A stretch of 64,000 bases of DNA from UBA6170 sp034429975. Lineage in GTDB: Bacteria; Chloroflexota; Anaerolineae; Anaerolineales; Anaerolineaceae. Below are positions 42,270-51,474 of this stretch, piece by piece (within the stretch, counting starts at the first letter, position 1; every line of letters starts with the position of its first letter). The stretch spans positions 10,958-74,957 of the forward strand of contig DAOUFM010000179.1 in NCBI GenBank assembly GCA_034429975.1, written 5' to 3'. A model generated the notes under the pieces. It made no database searches, was not told the DNA's origin, and saw only the letters and a list, made by a program, of their open reading frames with translations. The translations under genes were made by a program, and so were the position numbers.

Positions 42270-43529
42270 TTAATGGGTGTTTTCTTCGGGATTGGTATCA
42301 TAAGCCAGCAGGCGTCGTTCGCCTTCCAGACCGCGTGCTTCTGTCAGATCCTGGGTGATTTCAAGGGTGCCCAGATACTCTCCGGCTTCATTGCGCAGCG
42401 CATAGTAAACGATGTAGACCATTCGGCCTTTCATATTGATCCAGAAGCGGGCGCGATCCTGCTTACCTTCTTTGAAATCTTTGAGAATGCGGTTAACGAT
42501 GTGCACACTCTTAGGCGGGTGGCAATATTGCACTTTGCGACCTAAAACAGCTCTTGAACGGGCAAAAAGCTTGTTGTCGCCCGGACTGAAGTAGCGTACC
42601 ATATCATCCTTGTCCACAAAAGTCAGCTCGAAGGGCATGACTGAAAATACGGCGATCAGTTCCTCCAGCGAGAAGCTGCCAGTGAACATTTGAATACGAC
42701 CGTCGATGGTGTGCGGTTTGTGTTTTTCTTTAACAAAATCACCGTCCGGCGTCCACTCAAATTGAGGGGCATACAGACAATATCCATACTCATCGCTCTG
42801 CAGGTAAATGTCATACCAGTCTTCCTCACTGAGCATATCCAGGGCAGTCGGAAACATGATTTTCTCTTCTTTGTACACCATTTCGTCAATAGCAAAGATG
42901 ACCGCCCGGGTAGTGAACTGGTTAAAAGCGTCCGCTTCACCGGCTTTAAATTCATGTACTTCCTGCAAACCGTCCAGCGTACCCTTCAACAATTCACGAG
43001 CTTCATCATGTTTTCCCCACATCACTGTGGGAGGTCCGGGCAGGTCATTTTTCTCAAAGTAAGGGAATAGCAAATTTTCTTTGCGCAGGTAATGCTTCTC
43101 AACATCCATCAGGTTGTTTAACAGCAAATGGATTTGCCCCATCTCATCGGTGGCATCTTCTTCCGGATCTTTGGCCTGGATCACAGCCATTATATGGCGG
43201 ATGCGGGTGGTGGTGCGGGTTAGTTCCCGGTTTTCCTGTAAGAAAGTGTGAATCGGGTGCCCGGGTATGGTTTTCGGCGTTTCCTGAAGATCCAGATGAC
43301 CGCGCAGTACCTTGGTATGCGTGTCACAGAGATCCTGAATGGCGTCTGCTGGAATCCCTTCTTTAATCAGTTGTACTTCCATCATGAAAACGTCGTTGTA
43401 GTCCGCTTCATCGAGCAAAGATTCTAACTGCGATTTAACATGTTGTTCCGCCAACCCCTGATGCAACTGCCGGATCAAAGTCTTCATGACTTCGACACGA
43501 TTCTGGCGGGTAGTGATCATTTCGCTCAT
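42270..43529 (-). CDS. DUF438-hemerythrin-PAS protein
   Basis: From ATG at 43529 (GAGGG 7 nt upstream) the protein has 419 residues. DUF438 spans about 10-75. A hemerythrin HHE domain spans about 85-225, with HPIHTFLQENREL, HYLRKENLLFPYFE, WGKHDEARELL and DEMVYKEEKIMFP supplying diiron ligands. A PAS domain covers about 290-405 (FVDKDDMVRYFSPGDN, CHPPKSVHIVNRIL). This is a standard anaerobe protein thought to sense or scavenge O2 or NO, or to mend iron centres. It forms an operon with the DUF1858 protein. Confidence 0.86.
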   Translation of the reverse strand: MSEMITTRQNRVEVMKTLIRQLHQGLAEQHVKSQLESLLDEADYNDVFMMEVQLIKEGIPADAIQDLCDTHTKVLRGHLDLQETPKTIPGHPIHTFLQENRELTRTTTRIRHIMAVIQAKDPEEDATDEMGQIHLLLNNLMDVEKHYLRKENLLFPYFEKNDLPGPPTVMWGKHDEARELLKGTLDGLQEVHEFKAGEADAFNQFTTRAVIFAIDEMVYKEEKIMFPTALDMLSEEDWYDIYLQSDEYGYCLYAPQFEWTPDGDFVKEKHKPHTIDGRIQMFTGSFSLEELIAVFSVMPFELTFVDKDDMVRYFSPGDNKLFARSRAVLGRKVQYCHPPKSVHIVNRILKDFKEGKQDRARFWINMKGRMVYIVYYALRNEAGEYLGTLEITQDLTEARGLEGERRLLAYDTNPEENTH

Positions 43530-43636
43530 TTTAAACCCTCGAATTTGTTTTAATATTGAAGTCAACCCATCATTGAATTGACAGTCTAAATTATACCAAA
43601 ATTGTCCGATTAATCGACCGCCAGCATTGTACGATA

Positions 43637-43672
43637 AAAAAGGGAAGCGGGTATTTTCCCGCTTCCCTTTTT
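43637..43672 (-). terminator. Strong terminator of the MarR-ABC operon
   Basis: A 15-bp perfect stem (AAAAAGGGAAGCGGG and its complement) with loop TATTTT ends in a T run on both strands. It lies 18 nt after the stop at 43690 and separates this operon from the DUF438 gene. Confidence 0.85.
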
Positions 43673-43689
43673 GCTAAGGAATAAAAAAA

Positions 43690-45594
43690 CTATTCGATCG
43701 TCGCAAACTGGCTGTTGTACAGTTCGGCATAAAAGCCATTCTGGCCTAATAATTCATCATGGGTGCCCTGTTCAATGATATCGCCTTCATTGATGACTAG
43801 GATCAGATCAGCGTCCCGAATGGTGGAAAGCCGGTGGGCGATGATAAAGCTGGTGCGTCCTTCCATCAATTCGCGCATAGCGTTCTGGATTAGTATTTCG
43901 GTATGGGTATCGACTGAACTGGTAGCTTCGTCCAGAATTAACATGGCCGGGTCAATCAGGAAGGCACGTGCAATGGTCAGCAATTGTTTTTGTCCTGCAG
44001 AGATATTGGTGGTTTCTTCATTTAAGACCATATCGTAACCGCCCGGTAGAGAACGGATGAAATAATCAGCATGGGCAGCCTTCGAGGCGGCGTAAACCTG
44101 ATCGTCCGTGGCGGCTTCACTGCCGTAATGCAGGTTATCCATGATGGTGCCGTTAAAAAGCCAGGTATCCTGCAGCACCATCCCGAACATACAGCGTAAT
44201 TGCGCGCGTTTCAAGTCGCGGATGTTATGTCCATCAATAAAGATAGCACCTTGGTTGACATCATAGAAGCGCATCAAAAGCTTTACCAGTGTAGTTTTGC
44301 CTGCACCGGTTGGCCCAACAATCGCCACCCGCATGCCGGGTTCAATTTTGGTGGAAAAATTCTTGATGACCGGTTTTTCAGGATCGTAACCAAACTGAAC
44401 GTTCCTGAATTCTACATGACCAACCACATGATCTAGGATAACCGGGTTATCAGTATCTGGTATCTCATCTTTTTCTTCCAGGAATTCAAAAACCCGTTCC
44501 GCTGCTGCAGCGGTTTGCTGCAGAACGTTAGAAATATTCGCTAGTTGGGTGATTGGTTGCGTGAAAGAGCGCACATATTGAATGAATGCCTGAATATCAC
44601 CGACGGTGATCACCTTCTGGATAGCCAGATAACCGCCCAAAATCACCACGCCTACATAACCCAGATTGCCAATAAATCCCATCATGGGCATCATGATGCC
44701 GGAGAGGAATTGCGACTTCCAGGCGGTGTGATAGAGCTTATTATTCAAGCCATTAAAAGTCGCGATAGATCGTTTTTCTACGTTGAAGGCTTTCACTTCC
44801 ACATGTCCGCCAAACATCTCTTCAATATGCCCGTTGACGTTGCCCAGAAAATCCTGCTGCTGCCGGAAATACTTCTGCGAGTGTTTGACAATAAACTGCA
44901 CAAACACCAATGAAAGCGGGATGATTAGCAAAGCTACCAGGGTCATCATCCATGAGATGGTCAACATCATGATCAGGATACCCAGGACACTGGTCACCGA
45001 GGTGATGATCTGGGACAAACTCTGGCTAAGCGTCTGGTTGACCGTGTCTACATCGTTGGTGATGCGTGAGATGATCTCGCCGTGATTGGTACCGTCAAAA
45101 TATTTCAATGGCATGCGATTAATTTTCTCTGCAATTTGGCGGCGTAAATTGTAAGTGATATCTACCGATACACCCGCCATGATCCATCCCTGCGCATAGG
45201 CTAGAACCGCTGAGAGGACATATAATCCCAAAGCGGTGAGTAAAATTTGACCGATCGCAGTGAAATCAATTCCCGATCCAGAACCGGTAATCTGCTGAAC
45301 CACTCCGTCGAATAGTTTGGTGGTAGCGTTCCCGAGAATTTTCGGTCCAAAAATGGAAAAGACGGTCGACAACATGGAAAGCAGGATCACAATCCCGGTA
45401 ACCAGCTTATGCGGGCCGAGAAAGACGATTAATTTACGCATGGTGCCTTTGAAGTCTTTGGCTTTATCGCCCTTCATCAGCGCCATCGGACCGCCGCCAA
45501 ACGGACCGTGCTGCCGGCGTTGTGGGGGGCGTCCGCTGGTCGTTGTTTCATTATAGCCATTTGGATTGGTCTGTTTGTTGTTTGCAGTGCTCAT
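43690..45594 (-). CDS. Heterodimeric ABC exporter, catalytic subunit
   Basis: This 634-residue half-transporter has an N-terminal Gln/Pro/Gly-rich tail, six membrane helices (about 75-350) and an ATPase domain with Walker A GPTGAGKTT, signature ISAGQKQ, Walker B MLILDEATSSVD (catalytic Glu present) and switch His in IIAHRLS. The altered signature, paired with the degenerate Walker B of the partner, gives one weak and one working ATP site, as in BmrCD, LmrCD and TM287/288. It overlaps the partner gene by 4 bp. Multidrug or lipid efflux is the likely role. Confidence 0.92.
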   Translation of the reverse strand: MSTANNKQTNPNGYNETTTSGRPPQRRQHGPFGGGPMALMKGDKAKDFKGTMRKLIVFLGPHKLVTGIVILLSMLSTVFSIFGPKILGNATTKLFDGVVQQITGSGSGIDFTAIGQILLTALGLYVLSAVLAYAQGWIMAGVSVDITYNLRRQIAEKINRMPLKYFDGTNHGEIISRITNDVDTVNQTLSQSLSQIITSVTSVLGILIMMLTISWMMTLVALLIIPLSLVFVQFIVKHSQKYFRQQQDFLGNVNGHIEEMFGGHVEVKAFNVEKRSIATFNGLNNKLYHTAWKSQFLSGIMMPMMGFIGNLGYVGVVILGGYLAIQKVITVGDIQAFIQYVRSFTQPITQLANISNVLQQTAAAAERVFEFLEEKDEIPDTDNPVILDHVVGHVEFRNVQFGYDPEKPVIKNFSTKIEPGMRVAIVGPTGAGKTTLVKLLMRFYDVNQGAIFIDGHNIRDLKRAQLRCMFGMVLQDTWLFNGTIMDNLHYGSEAATDDQVYAASKAAHADYFIRSLPGGYDMVLNEETTNISAGQKQLLTIARAFLIDPAMLILDEATSSVDTHTEILIQNAMRELMEGRTSFIIAHRLSTIRDADLILVINEGDIIEQGTHDELLGQNGFYAELYNSQFATIE

Positions 45595-47831
45595 GCTAAT
45601 TCCTCCTGGCTTAATTGAGATAAGGCAATATCGCGGTAGACTTCGCTGTTCTGCATCAATTCCTGGTGGGATCCTTTACTTACGACTTTCCCTTCATTTA
45701 ACACAATAATCTGGTTGGCGTTTTTAATGGTTGCCACCCGTTGAGAGACGATGAATACCGAACTATGCCCCATATTTTTCTGTAATGCCATGCGTAAAGC
45801 CGCATCGGTTTTATAATCGAGAGCCGAAAAACTGTCATCGAAGATGTAGATGGGAGCTTGTTTTGCCAATGCACGGGCGATGGCCAACCGTTGGCGCTGC
45901 CCGCCGGACACATTGGTGCCGCCCTGGGAAATCTCAGAGTCCAACCCTTCTTCTCTTTCTCTGACAAATTCAGCAGCTTGAGCGGTTTCAATCGCTTTTT
46001 GAATGGCTTCCTGTGAGATTTGATCATCCCCGAGATGCATATTCGTCTCGATCGTCCCGGAAAAGAGATTGCTGCGCTGCGGGACATAACCAATTTTGGA
46101 ATGCAATTCATGCTGGGAGACATCCCGGATATCTACCCCATCAATCAAAATGGAACCGCCGGTCACATCGAAGAAGCGTGGGATGAGGTTGACAATGGTC
46201 GATTTTCCAGAACCGGTTGTGCCGATAAAAGCGGTGGTTTCACCCGGGCAGGCCTTAAAGGAAATATTATGCAGCACATCCTCTTCGGCATCCGGGTAAT
46301 GGAAGGAAACATTATTGAACTCTACTACACCTTTGAAAGGCTCGGGAAAATGGCTGACGACTGGCTTGTCCACAATGCTGGGTTGGGTTGCAAGGATTTC
46401 GACAATCCGTTCCGCGGAGGCTGAAGCACGTGGGAGCATGATAAACATAAAAGACATCATCATAAATGAGAAGAAGATCTGCATGGTGTACTGCAGGAAG
46501 GCCATCATATCGCCCACCTGAATTTGCGCCTGGGCGACTTCATGCGAACCGACCCAGACCACCAGCAGGGAGACTGCGCTCATCAGGAACATCATCAGGG
46601 GCATCATGATCACCATCACTCGGCTGACAAAGAGCATATTGCTGGTCAGGTCGCGATTGGCTTTATCAAAGCGGTTTTCCTCAAAATCCTGACGATTGAA
46701 AGCCCTAACCACCATCATCCCGCTTAAATTCTCGCGGATCACGCGGTTGAGATTATCGATTAGGGTTTGAATGATCTTGAAGCGCGGCAATGTGACTGTG
46801 AAAGCCGAGAGAACGATCGCCAGAAGAATTGCCACCATGACCGCAATGATCCACCACATCGAAGGGGCTTTATCCAGCGCGCGGATAATCCCACCGATAC
46901 CCATAATTGGAGCGAAAAAGACCATGCGGATGATCATCATCGTTACCATCTGAATCTGGGTGATGTCATTGGTGGAGCGGGTTATCAGCGATGCTGTTGA
47001 GAATTTTTCGATCTCAGCTTTCGCAAAATTGGTGACACGTACAAAGACTGATTCACGCAAATCCCGGGCAACACCGGCTGCCACGCGGGCGGAGAGAAAA
47101 CCGACCGAGATCGTGGCTGTGGCCGAAATCAATGAAAGGATCAGCATAATGCCGCCGGTGCGTAAGATGTAATTGCTTTGTAGTTTGGTAGTATCGACAC
47201 CCAGAGCTTCGTACTCAGCCTTGACCGCCGCAATTCCCATCTGCTGGATCATGCTGCTTCCCAGCGTATCGAATTGTTTTTGAATGGCAGACACCATCCC
47301 GGAGCGCTGTTGCGCAGGGAAATTCTTGAGGACTGTAAACAGGTCCATCCCTTTTGGCAATTGTGAGAGGTCAAACCCCAGGCGTTCTGCCAGACTGGCA
47401 GCCGCTTCGGGATTACTGGCCGCTTGCTGCATGAAGTTCACAGTGGTTAATCCTCGGCTGATGATAGGAGTTAATTGATCAAGCTGAGCCTTATCCAATG
47501 GTTTGAGAACATACAGCGGCTGGTTGGCGCTGTTAGGATAATTCATGGCCAGATCAGCATAGCCAGGGTCGGAAGGCTGCACCAGATGGTAAGCATTGGT
47601 CACCGTTTCGACATCATCGGTAGATAGGAACAATTGAATCTCGTTAAAAGAGTTTTCCCGCATTGCTTGCGGAATAGAGGTGTCCACCCCGCCTTGTTGA
47701 ATACCAATGTTGACAATCCGGGAGAGATAATCCGGCAGGGTTAGGTCGACATTGGCCTGCAGAAAGAGCAACAAGATGGAAGCAAGGATCATGACGTAAT
47801 ATTTCTTGATGTAGGGGAATAATTTAAGCAT
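45591..47831 (-). CDS. Heterodimeric ABC exporter, degenerate-site subunit
   Basis: This 746-residue half-transporter has the first helix at about 10-30 and then an extracytoplasmic insertion of about 170 residues (from NIGIQQGGVDTSIP onward) before helix 2, known in this subgroup. Its ATPase domain has Walker A GTTGSGKST, signature VSGGQRQ and Walker B IYIFDDSFSALD, where Asp replaces the catalytic Glu, and the switch His is Gln (VSQRVAT). It is thus the non-catalytic half. It overlaps marR by 8 bp upstream and its partner by 4 bp downstream. Confidence 0.92.
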   Translation of the reverse strand: MLKLFPYIKKYYVMILASILLLFLQANVDLTLPDYLSRIVNIGIQQGGVDTSIPQAMRENSFNEIQLFLSTDDVETVTNAYHLVQPSDPGYADLAMNYPNSANQPLYVLKPLDKAQLDQLTPIISRGLTTVNFMQQAASNPEAAASLAERLGFDLSQLPKGMDLFTVLKNFPAQQRSGMVSAIQKQFDTLGSSMIQQMGIAAVKAEYEALGVDTTKLQSNYILRTGGIMLILSLISATATISVGFLSARVAAGVARDLRESVFVRVTNFAKAEIEKFSTASLITRSTNDITQIQMVTMMIIRMVFFAPIMGIGGIIRALDKAPSMWWIIAVMVAILLAIVLSAFTVTLPRFKIIQTLIDNLNRVIRENLSGMMVVRAFNRQDFEENRFDKANRDLTSNMLFVSRVMVIMMPLMMFLMSAVSLLVVWVGSHEVAQAQIQVGDMMAFLQYTMQIFFSFMMMSFMFIMLPRASASAERIVEILATQPSIVDKPVVSHFPEPFKGVVEFNNVSFHYPDAEEDVLHNISFKACPGETTAFIGTTGSGKSTIVNLIPRFFDVTGGSILIDGVDIRDVSQHELHSKIGYVPQRSNLFSGTIETNMHLGDDQISQEAIQKAIETAQAAEFVREREEGLDSEISQGGTNVSGGQRQRLAIARALAKQAPIYIFDDSFSALDYKTDAALRMALQKNMGHSSVFIVSQRVATIKNANQIIVLNEGKVVSKGSHQELMQNSEVYRDIALSQLSQEELA

Positions 47832-48312
47832 AGTTCAGTGTACTCTTTTCAGTTGCTTTCTTTTCCATATTTTTCGGGTCGTCCAATAAGGAAGCCCGTT
47901 CGATTATTAATCGTAAAGCGCTGTTCACCTGTTCCTGTTCTTCGCTGCTTAGCAGAGCGATCAGGTTAGAGAGCCATTTGTTGCGCTCATGAAGGCCTTC
48001 ATTGGCTATTTGCTTCCCTTCAGCGGTCAACTCCAGGATTTTGTGGCGGCGATCCTGCGGGTCCTCGCTGCGTTTCACCAGTCCTTGCTGTACCATTTTC
48101 TCCAGCAACTGACTGGCGGCCGCGTTGGTGACCCCGAACTCAGAACCTAACCCAGAGATATTGCATTCATCATTTTGGGAAAGATGGATTAAAGCGCTCA
48201 ATTGCGGTAAAGAAAAATTCTTTTCTTTGGCAAAGCGCATAAAGTTGCCTAGCGAGTTGCGCATGTTGAGACTCATCCAGGCTTGCATTGTTTTTTCGAG
48301 CGGTTGAGACAT
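47824..48312 (-). CDS. MarR family repressor of the ABC exporter
   Basis: This 162-residue protein has the MarR fold: SLPQLSALIHLSQNDECNISGLGSEFGV, recognition helix TNAAASQLLEKMVQQGLVKR, wing SEDPQDRRHKILELTAEGK. AAGGAGG precedes the ATG. It overlaps the exporter gene, and a 13-bp palindrome lies in its short leader, so it most likely represses its own operon and is released by a substrate drug. Confidence 0.9.
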   Translation of the reverse strand: MSQPLEKTMQAWMSLNMRNSLGNFMRFAKEKNFSLPQLSALIHLSQNDECNISGLGSEFGVTNAAASQLLEKMVQQGLVKRSEDPQDRRHKILELTAEGKQIANEGLHERNKWLSNLIALLSSEEQEQVNSALRLIIERASLLDDPKNMEKKATEKSTLNYA

Positions 48313-48319
48313 AAACCTC

Positions 48320-48369
48320 CTTAATAATTAAGACCGCTGAATTATATAGAGGTGTTAAGTGATTGTCAA
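48320..48369 (-). promoter_or_regulatory. Consensus promoter and candidate operator of the MarR-ABC operon
   Basis: Minus strand TTGACA (48369-48364), 17 bp, TATAAT (48346-48341), both perfect. CTTAATAATTAAG (48320-48332), a 13-bp palindrome around a central A/T pair, lies next to the ribosome site, just downstream of the expected start, where a bound MarR dimer would block transcription. Confidence 0.72.
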
Positions 48370-48402
48370 GAGGAGAATTGGCTAAAAGTGAAAGAGGAAA
48401 GG

Positions 48403-48445
48403 AGTTTAAAGTTGACAGTCAACTCTTGACTTTCAACTTTAAACT
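48403..48445. terminator. 13-bp hairpin downstream of the ATPase gene
   Basis: AGTTTAAAGTTGA (48403-48415) pairs perfectly with 48433-48445. It lies 23 nt after the minus-strand stop at 48469. The arm resembles the AGTTTAAAGTTAACAG of the repeats at 28.9 and 29.0 kb, so it may belong to a repeat family and act as a terminator. Confidence 0.45.
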
Positions 48446-48468
48446 ATATCCCTTTCTCCTTCCGCCTT

Positions 48469-49860
48469 TCAGTCATTAATTATTCTCTTCAGAGGATGCA
48501 AACCGATATCCCCGCGTTGGTGGGCGCTATCTACCAGTTGGCGGGTGAAACCAGAGCGGGAACACATCCCATAATGGATCTGGTGCCCGGGAAAATTCGG
48601 CCGCAACAGCTCCGCCTTGCGTTCCAGTTCCGCCAGATGAGTCGTCCCGACTGGATGTACGCTCCAATCGCAGACCACGAACTCGATCGTTTCATCCCCC
48701 AGTAATAGCAGGTCAATTTCTGCCTGATTGTTCCACCATTTCCCGATGACGTGCGGATGATAAGGTAATCGTCCGGAAAACCCAAGTTCCTGAAAGTATT
48801 CCTGGCAGATATCCGCAAACATTGGGGCGACGAAAGTATCCAGCTCCGGCAGGATGTACTTTTCCAGCACCAGTTTTCCCTCTCCGAGTTCCAGCAGGGA
48901 ATAATTGGGGAAAACGAAGCGGAACCAGAAGCGCAGGAAATGATCCTTAATATGGTAGCGCCCCATGCGGCTCTGCTGGGGTTGCGATTCGGTTACTGGT
49001 GCTGTGCGCACGACAATCTGCAATTGGCGTAAGTTGTCCAGATATACATGCGCGTTTTCAATTCCGGTTACCTGCCGGATCTCACGCAAGCGGGTAATTC
49101 CAAAAGCGATAGCCTGCAGGATAGCGAAATAAAGACGCGGCTCACGCAAGGTCTGCTGCAGGGTCAAACGTGGTTCTGCGTATAGGTATGAGGTGCGCTG
49201 CAAGATCAGGTTGAAGATGTTGTCCGAAAGGAGGGAGTTAGGGTCGATCGGATTGAGATAAGCAGGCATACCTCCGAAAACTGCGTACGTTCGTACCTGG
49301 TCATAATCCAGGTAATCTTTAAAGAAGGGCAGGCTTTCTTTAAAAGAGAAAGGCGCCAAATGTGATAGGGTGATGAGGGAGCCGGGGGATTGGGTTTGGA
49401 ATACTTGCGCAAGATTTTCCAATAACCCGGCATCGGAGCTGCTTAGAATTAACAGGAGATTCCAGTTCTTAAGAAACTGTTCCCAGGCAGATTGCAAGGC
49501 GGTAAGGATAGCCGGGTGAGCAGCGACCAGGTTCTGGAATTCATCCAGTACTACAATCAGGCGTTCTGAGCTGGCTGCCTTTCCAAAAGCTTGAAAGATC
49601 TCATCCCAGGTGGGGTAAACTGCGTGTATCCGATCATCTTCAATGAGGAAAGCATTGACTTCTGCAGATAGAGCTGTGCGGGCAGAGAGCTCGGTTTCCA
49701 GATCGCAGACATGGAAAATGACTTTCTTGCCCTCACAGAAGCGCGCCAGCAGGCTGGTTTTCCCGACTCCGTGTTGCCCGGAAAGGAGGAAAATCTCCGC
49801 CGGGTTGGAGGAATAAAGGCGTTCGAGGAGGACGAGTTCGGAGGAGCGGTGGATAAACAT
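48469..49860 (-). CDS. Archaeal-type ATPase with DUF234-like nuclease-fold tail
   Basis: This 463-residue protein has Walker A SGQHGVGKTSLLARF, Walker B RLIVVLDEFQNLV, and the sensor stretch LLILSSSDAGL. A winged-helix part follows (ITRLREIRQVTGIENAHVYLDNLRQL). The C-terminal DUF234 block (YHIKDHFLRFWFRFVFPN, then GKWWNNQAEIDLLLLGDETIEFVVCDW) has the E-I-D...E pattern of a PD-(D/E)XK fold. This STAND-like family is abundant in anaerobes and archaea; its role is unknown, with links to mobile elements and defence suggested. Confidence 0.82.
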   Translation of the reverse strand: MFIHRSSELVLLERLYSSNPAEIFLLSGQHGVGKTSLLARFCEGKKVIFHVCDLETELSARTALSAEVNAFLIEDDRIHAVYPTWDEIFQAFGKAASSERLIVVLDEFQNLVAAHPAILTALQSAWEQFLKNWNLLLILSSSDAGLLENLAQVFQTQSPGSLITLSHLAPFSFKESLPFFKDYLDYDQVRTYAVFGGMPAYLNPIDPNSLLSDNIFNLILQRTSYLYAEPRLTLQQTLREPRLYFAILQAIAFGITRLREIRQVTGIENAHVYLDNLRQLQIVVRTAPVTESQPQQSRMGRYHIKDHFLRFWFRFVFPNYSLLELGEGKLVLEKYILPELDTFVAPMFADICQEYFQELGFSGRLPYHPHVIGKWWNNQAEIDLLLLGDETIEFVVCDWSVHPVGTTHLAELERKAELLRPNFPGHQIHYGMCSRSGFTRQLVDSAHQRGDIGLHPLKRIIND

Positions 49861-50056
49861 GGTTCGTTTAATATAATTACAATTACAGTAATTTAGATTA
49901 CCTTATTTATTATAATCGAAAATGGAATAAAGTTTACAGTTTACAGTTTACAGTTGACAGAGATATTTAGTTCGGGATTTATTACCTTCAGGTTACACGT
50001 AGGGGTTAACATTAATTCCTGGTTTGCAAATTTTGATTATTAATCGAGAAACTAAA

Positions 50057-50140
50057 GGTGCAGCGCACTTTTGGTTTTGTGATTAACCGGCCCTTATCCG
50101 CAAAAAGGAGTAGAAGGTTAATCCTTAAGTGCACCGCACC
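50057..50140. repeat. REPIN-like element, 84 bp
   Basis: GGTGCAGCGCACTT at the left and AAGTGCACCGCACC at the right form inverted REP-like hairpins (stem GTGC/GCAC) at the ends of exactly 84 bp. The stretch 49930-49965 to the left has TTTACAG three times in tandem. Confidence 0.72.
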
Positions 50141-50228
50141 AAATGTAGGGCCAAAAAAGGTGCATTGGACATTTGATGATCATTGGAAAAATCTGTCAAT
50201 CACGGGTCTGGTTTATTTTTGATATCAG

Positions 50229-50312
50229 GGTGCGCTGCACTTAGGGATTGACCTAAAATTCCAATCTTGGAATGGGCTTCTGATGATCACAATACCAAGA
50301 GTGCGGTGCACC
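50229..50312. repeat. REPIN-like element, 84 bp
   Basis: Ends GGTGCGCTGCACTT (50229-50242) and GAGTGCGGTGCACC (50299-50312) are 84 bp across, inverted relative to each other, as in the neighbouring copies. Confidence 0.7.
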
Positions 50313-50350
50313 TAGAGGAACTATCCCTTTCGAATAGAGGTTAGGGTCTA

Positions 50351-50434
50351 GGTGCACCGCACTTCTGGTTTCCGGGTTAATAATGTTAATTGCTCAGTCC
50401 GATGAAAATTCCTCATCCCTAAGTGCAGCGCACC
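50351..50434. repeat. REPIN-like element left of the RAYT gene, 84 bp
   Basis: Ends GGTGCACCGCACTT and AAGTGCAGCGCACC. Internal sequence (GGTTAATAATGTTAATTG region) and the flanks TAGGGTCTA and AAAGGTCATAAACA match the copy to the right of the RAYT gene. A second, degraded copy follows at about 50477-50560. Confidence 0.78.
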
Positions 50435-50641
50435 AAAGGTCATAAACAGCGTACCAAAGGTCATAAACACCGCACCTTGATCCAGACTTTTGGTTTCCGG
50501 ATTGTTAATGATAATTGTCCAGTTCGATGAAAATTTCTCATCCCCAAGTGTAACCAAACGTCATAAACATTTCACCAAAACCAGAATCATCGGTTTAAGT
50601 ATGATGTCATAAATCTCTAACTATTCGATACTCATTTCCGC

Positions 50642-50670
50642 TTGACACGATCCTTCAACTTCTCTTTAAT
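50642..50670 (+). promoter_or_regulatory. Promoter of the RAYT gene
   Basis: TTGACA (50642-50647), 17 bp, TTTAAT (50665-50670). The start would be near 50677, about 34 nt before the ATG. Confidence 0.6.
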
Positions 50671-50710
50671 CAAAATTAAATTTAACTACTGGCTACAAAA
50701 AGGAGAATCC

Positions 50711-51298
50711 ATGACGAATCGGAGGCCAGAATTTCTCCCTGGATTTTATTATCATATCTACAATCGAGGAGCTCATAAACAGGAGATTTTCAAAGAACAT
50801 TCGAATTATCTATACACCATTCAGAACATCAAAAAATATTCAAAAGACCTTAAAATTTCTATAGTTGCATATTGTTTGATGCCAAATCATTACCATCTAT
50901 TGGTCAGGCAGGATGGGGATTTTCCAGCAGGATTGTTACCCAAACGCGTCTTTAATAGCTATACCAAGGCTTACAATCAGAGCTATTCTTATTCAGGAAC
51001 ATTATTTGAAAATTCTTATCGTGTAAAAATGATAGAAGATGATTCCTATTTGGCTTACTTATGTAAATATATCCACATGAATCCAATGAAAGCTGGGTTG
51101 GTGACGACTCCAGAAGATTGGGAATACTCGAATTACCGCGAATTCTTAAAATTAAGAACTGGTACTTTATTTGATGAAGGTTTCTTTCATGAGTATTTTT
51201 TGAATGGGAAAGAATATCGAGATTTTGTGATGGAAGATTCAACAAGTGAAAAAGTTCCAAATAATGTCAGAAAATATCTGAATTCGTTGGATATCTGA
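50711..51298 (+). CDS. REP-associated tyrosine transposase (RAYT, Y1_Tnp)
   Basis: From ATG at 50711 (AGGAG 5 nt upstream) the protein has 195 residues. It has YHIYNRGAHKQEIF, MPNHYHLLV (the HUH metal motif) and FENSYRVKMIEDDSYLAYLCKYIHMNPMKAGLV, where a Tyr of the YLAYLCKYIH helix is the expected nucleophile. This is the IS200/IS605-like domain of RAYTs, single-copy enzymes that spread REP/REPIN hairpins. REPIN-like 84-bp elements lie on both sides and elsewhere in the window. An in-frame TTG at 50642 is the -35 box and not the start. Confidence 0.9.
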   Translation: MTNRRPEFLPGFYYHIYNRGAHKQEIFKEHSNYLYTIQNIKKYSKDLKISIVAYCLMPNHYHLLVRQDGDFPAGLLPKRVFNSYTKAYNQSYSYSGTLFENSYRVKMIEDDSYLAYLCKYIHMNPMKAGLVTTPEDWEYSNYREFLKLRTGTLFDEGFFHEYFLNGKEYRDFVMEDSTSEKVPNNVRKYLNSLDI

Positions 51299-51344
51299 TA
51301 AGATCCAAAGTTGGTGAGGACTTTTGACTCTGTTGTAGGGTCTA

Positions 51345-51428
51345 GGTGCACCGCACTTTTGGGTTCTGGGTTAATGGTGTTAATTGTCCATTCTAATGTA
51401 AATTCTGTATCCCTAAGTGCAGCGCACC
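51345..51428. repeat. REPIN-like element right of the RAYT gene, 84 bp
   Basis: Ends GGTGCACCGCACTT (51345-51358) and AAGTGCAGCGCACC (51415-51428), identical to the ends of the copy at 50351-50434 and in the same orientation. Flanks TAGGGTCTA and AAAGGTAATAAACA also match. Confidence 0.78.
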
Positions 51429-51474
51429 AAAGGTAATAAACATCGCACCAAATCTGGGGTTACCCCTTTACACA

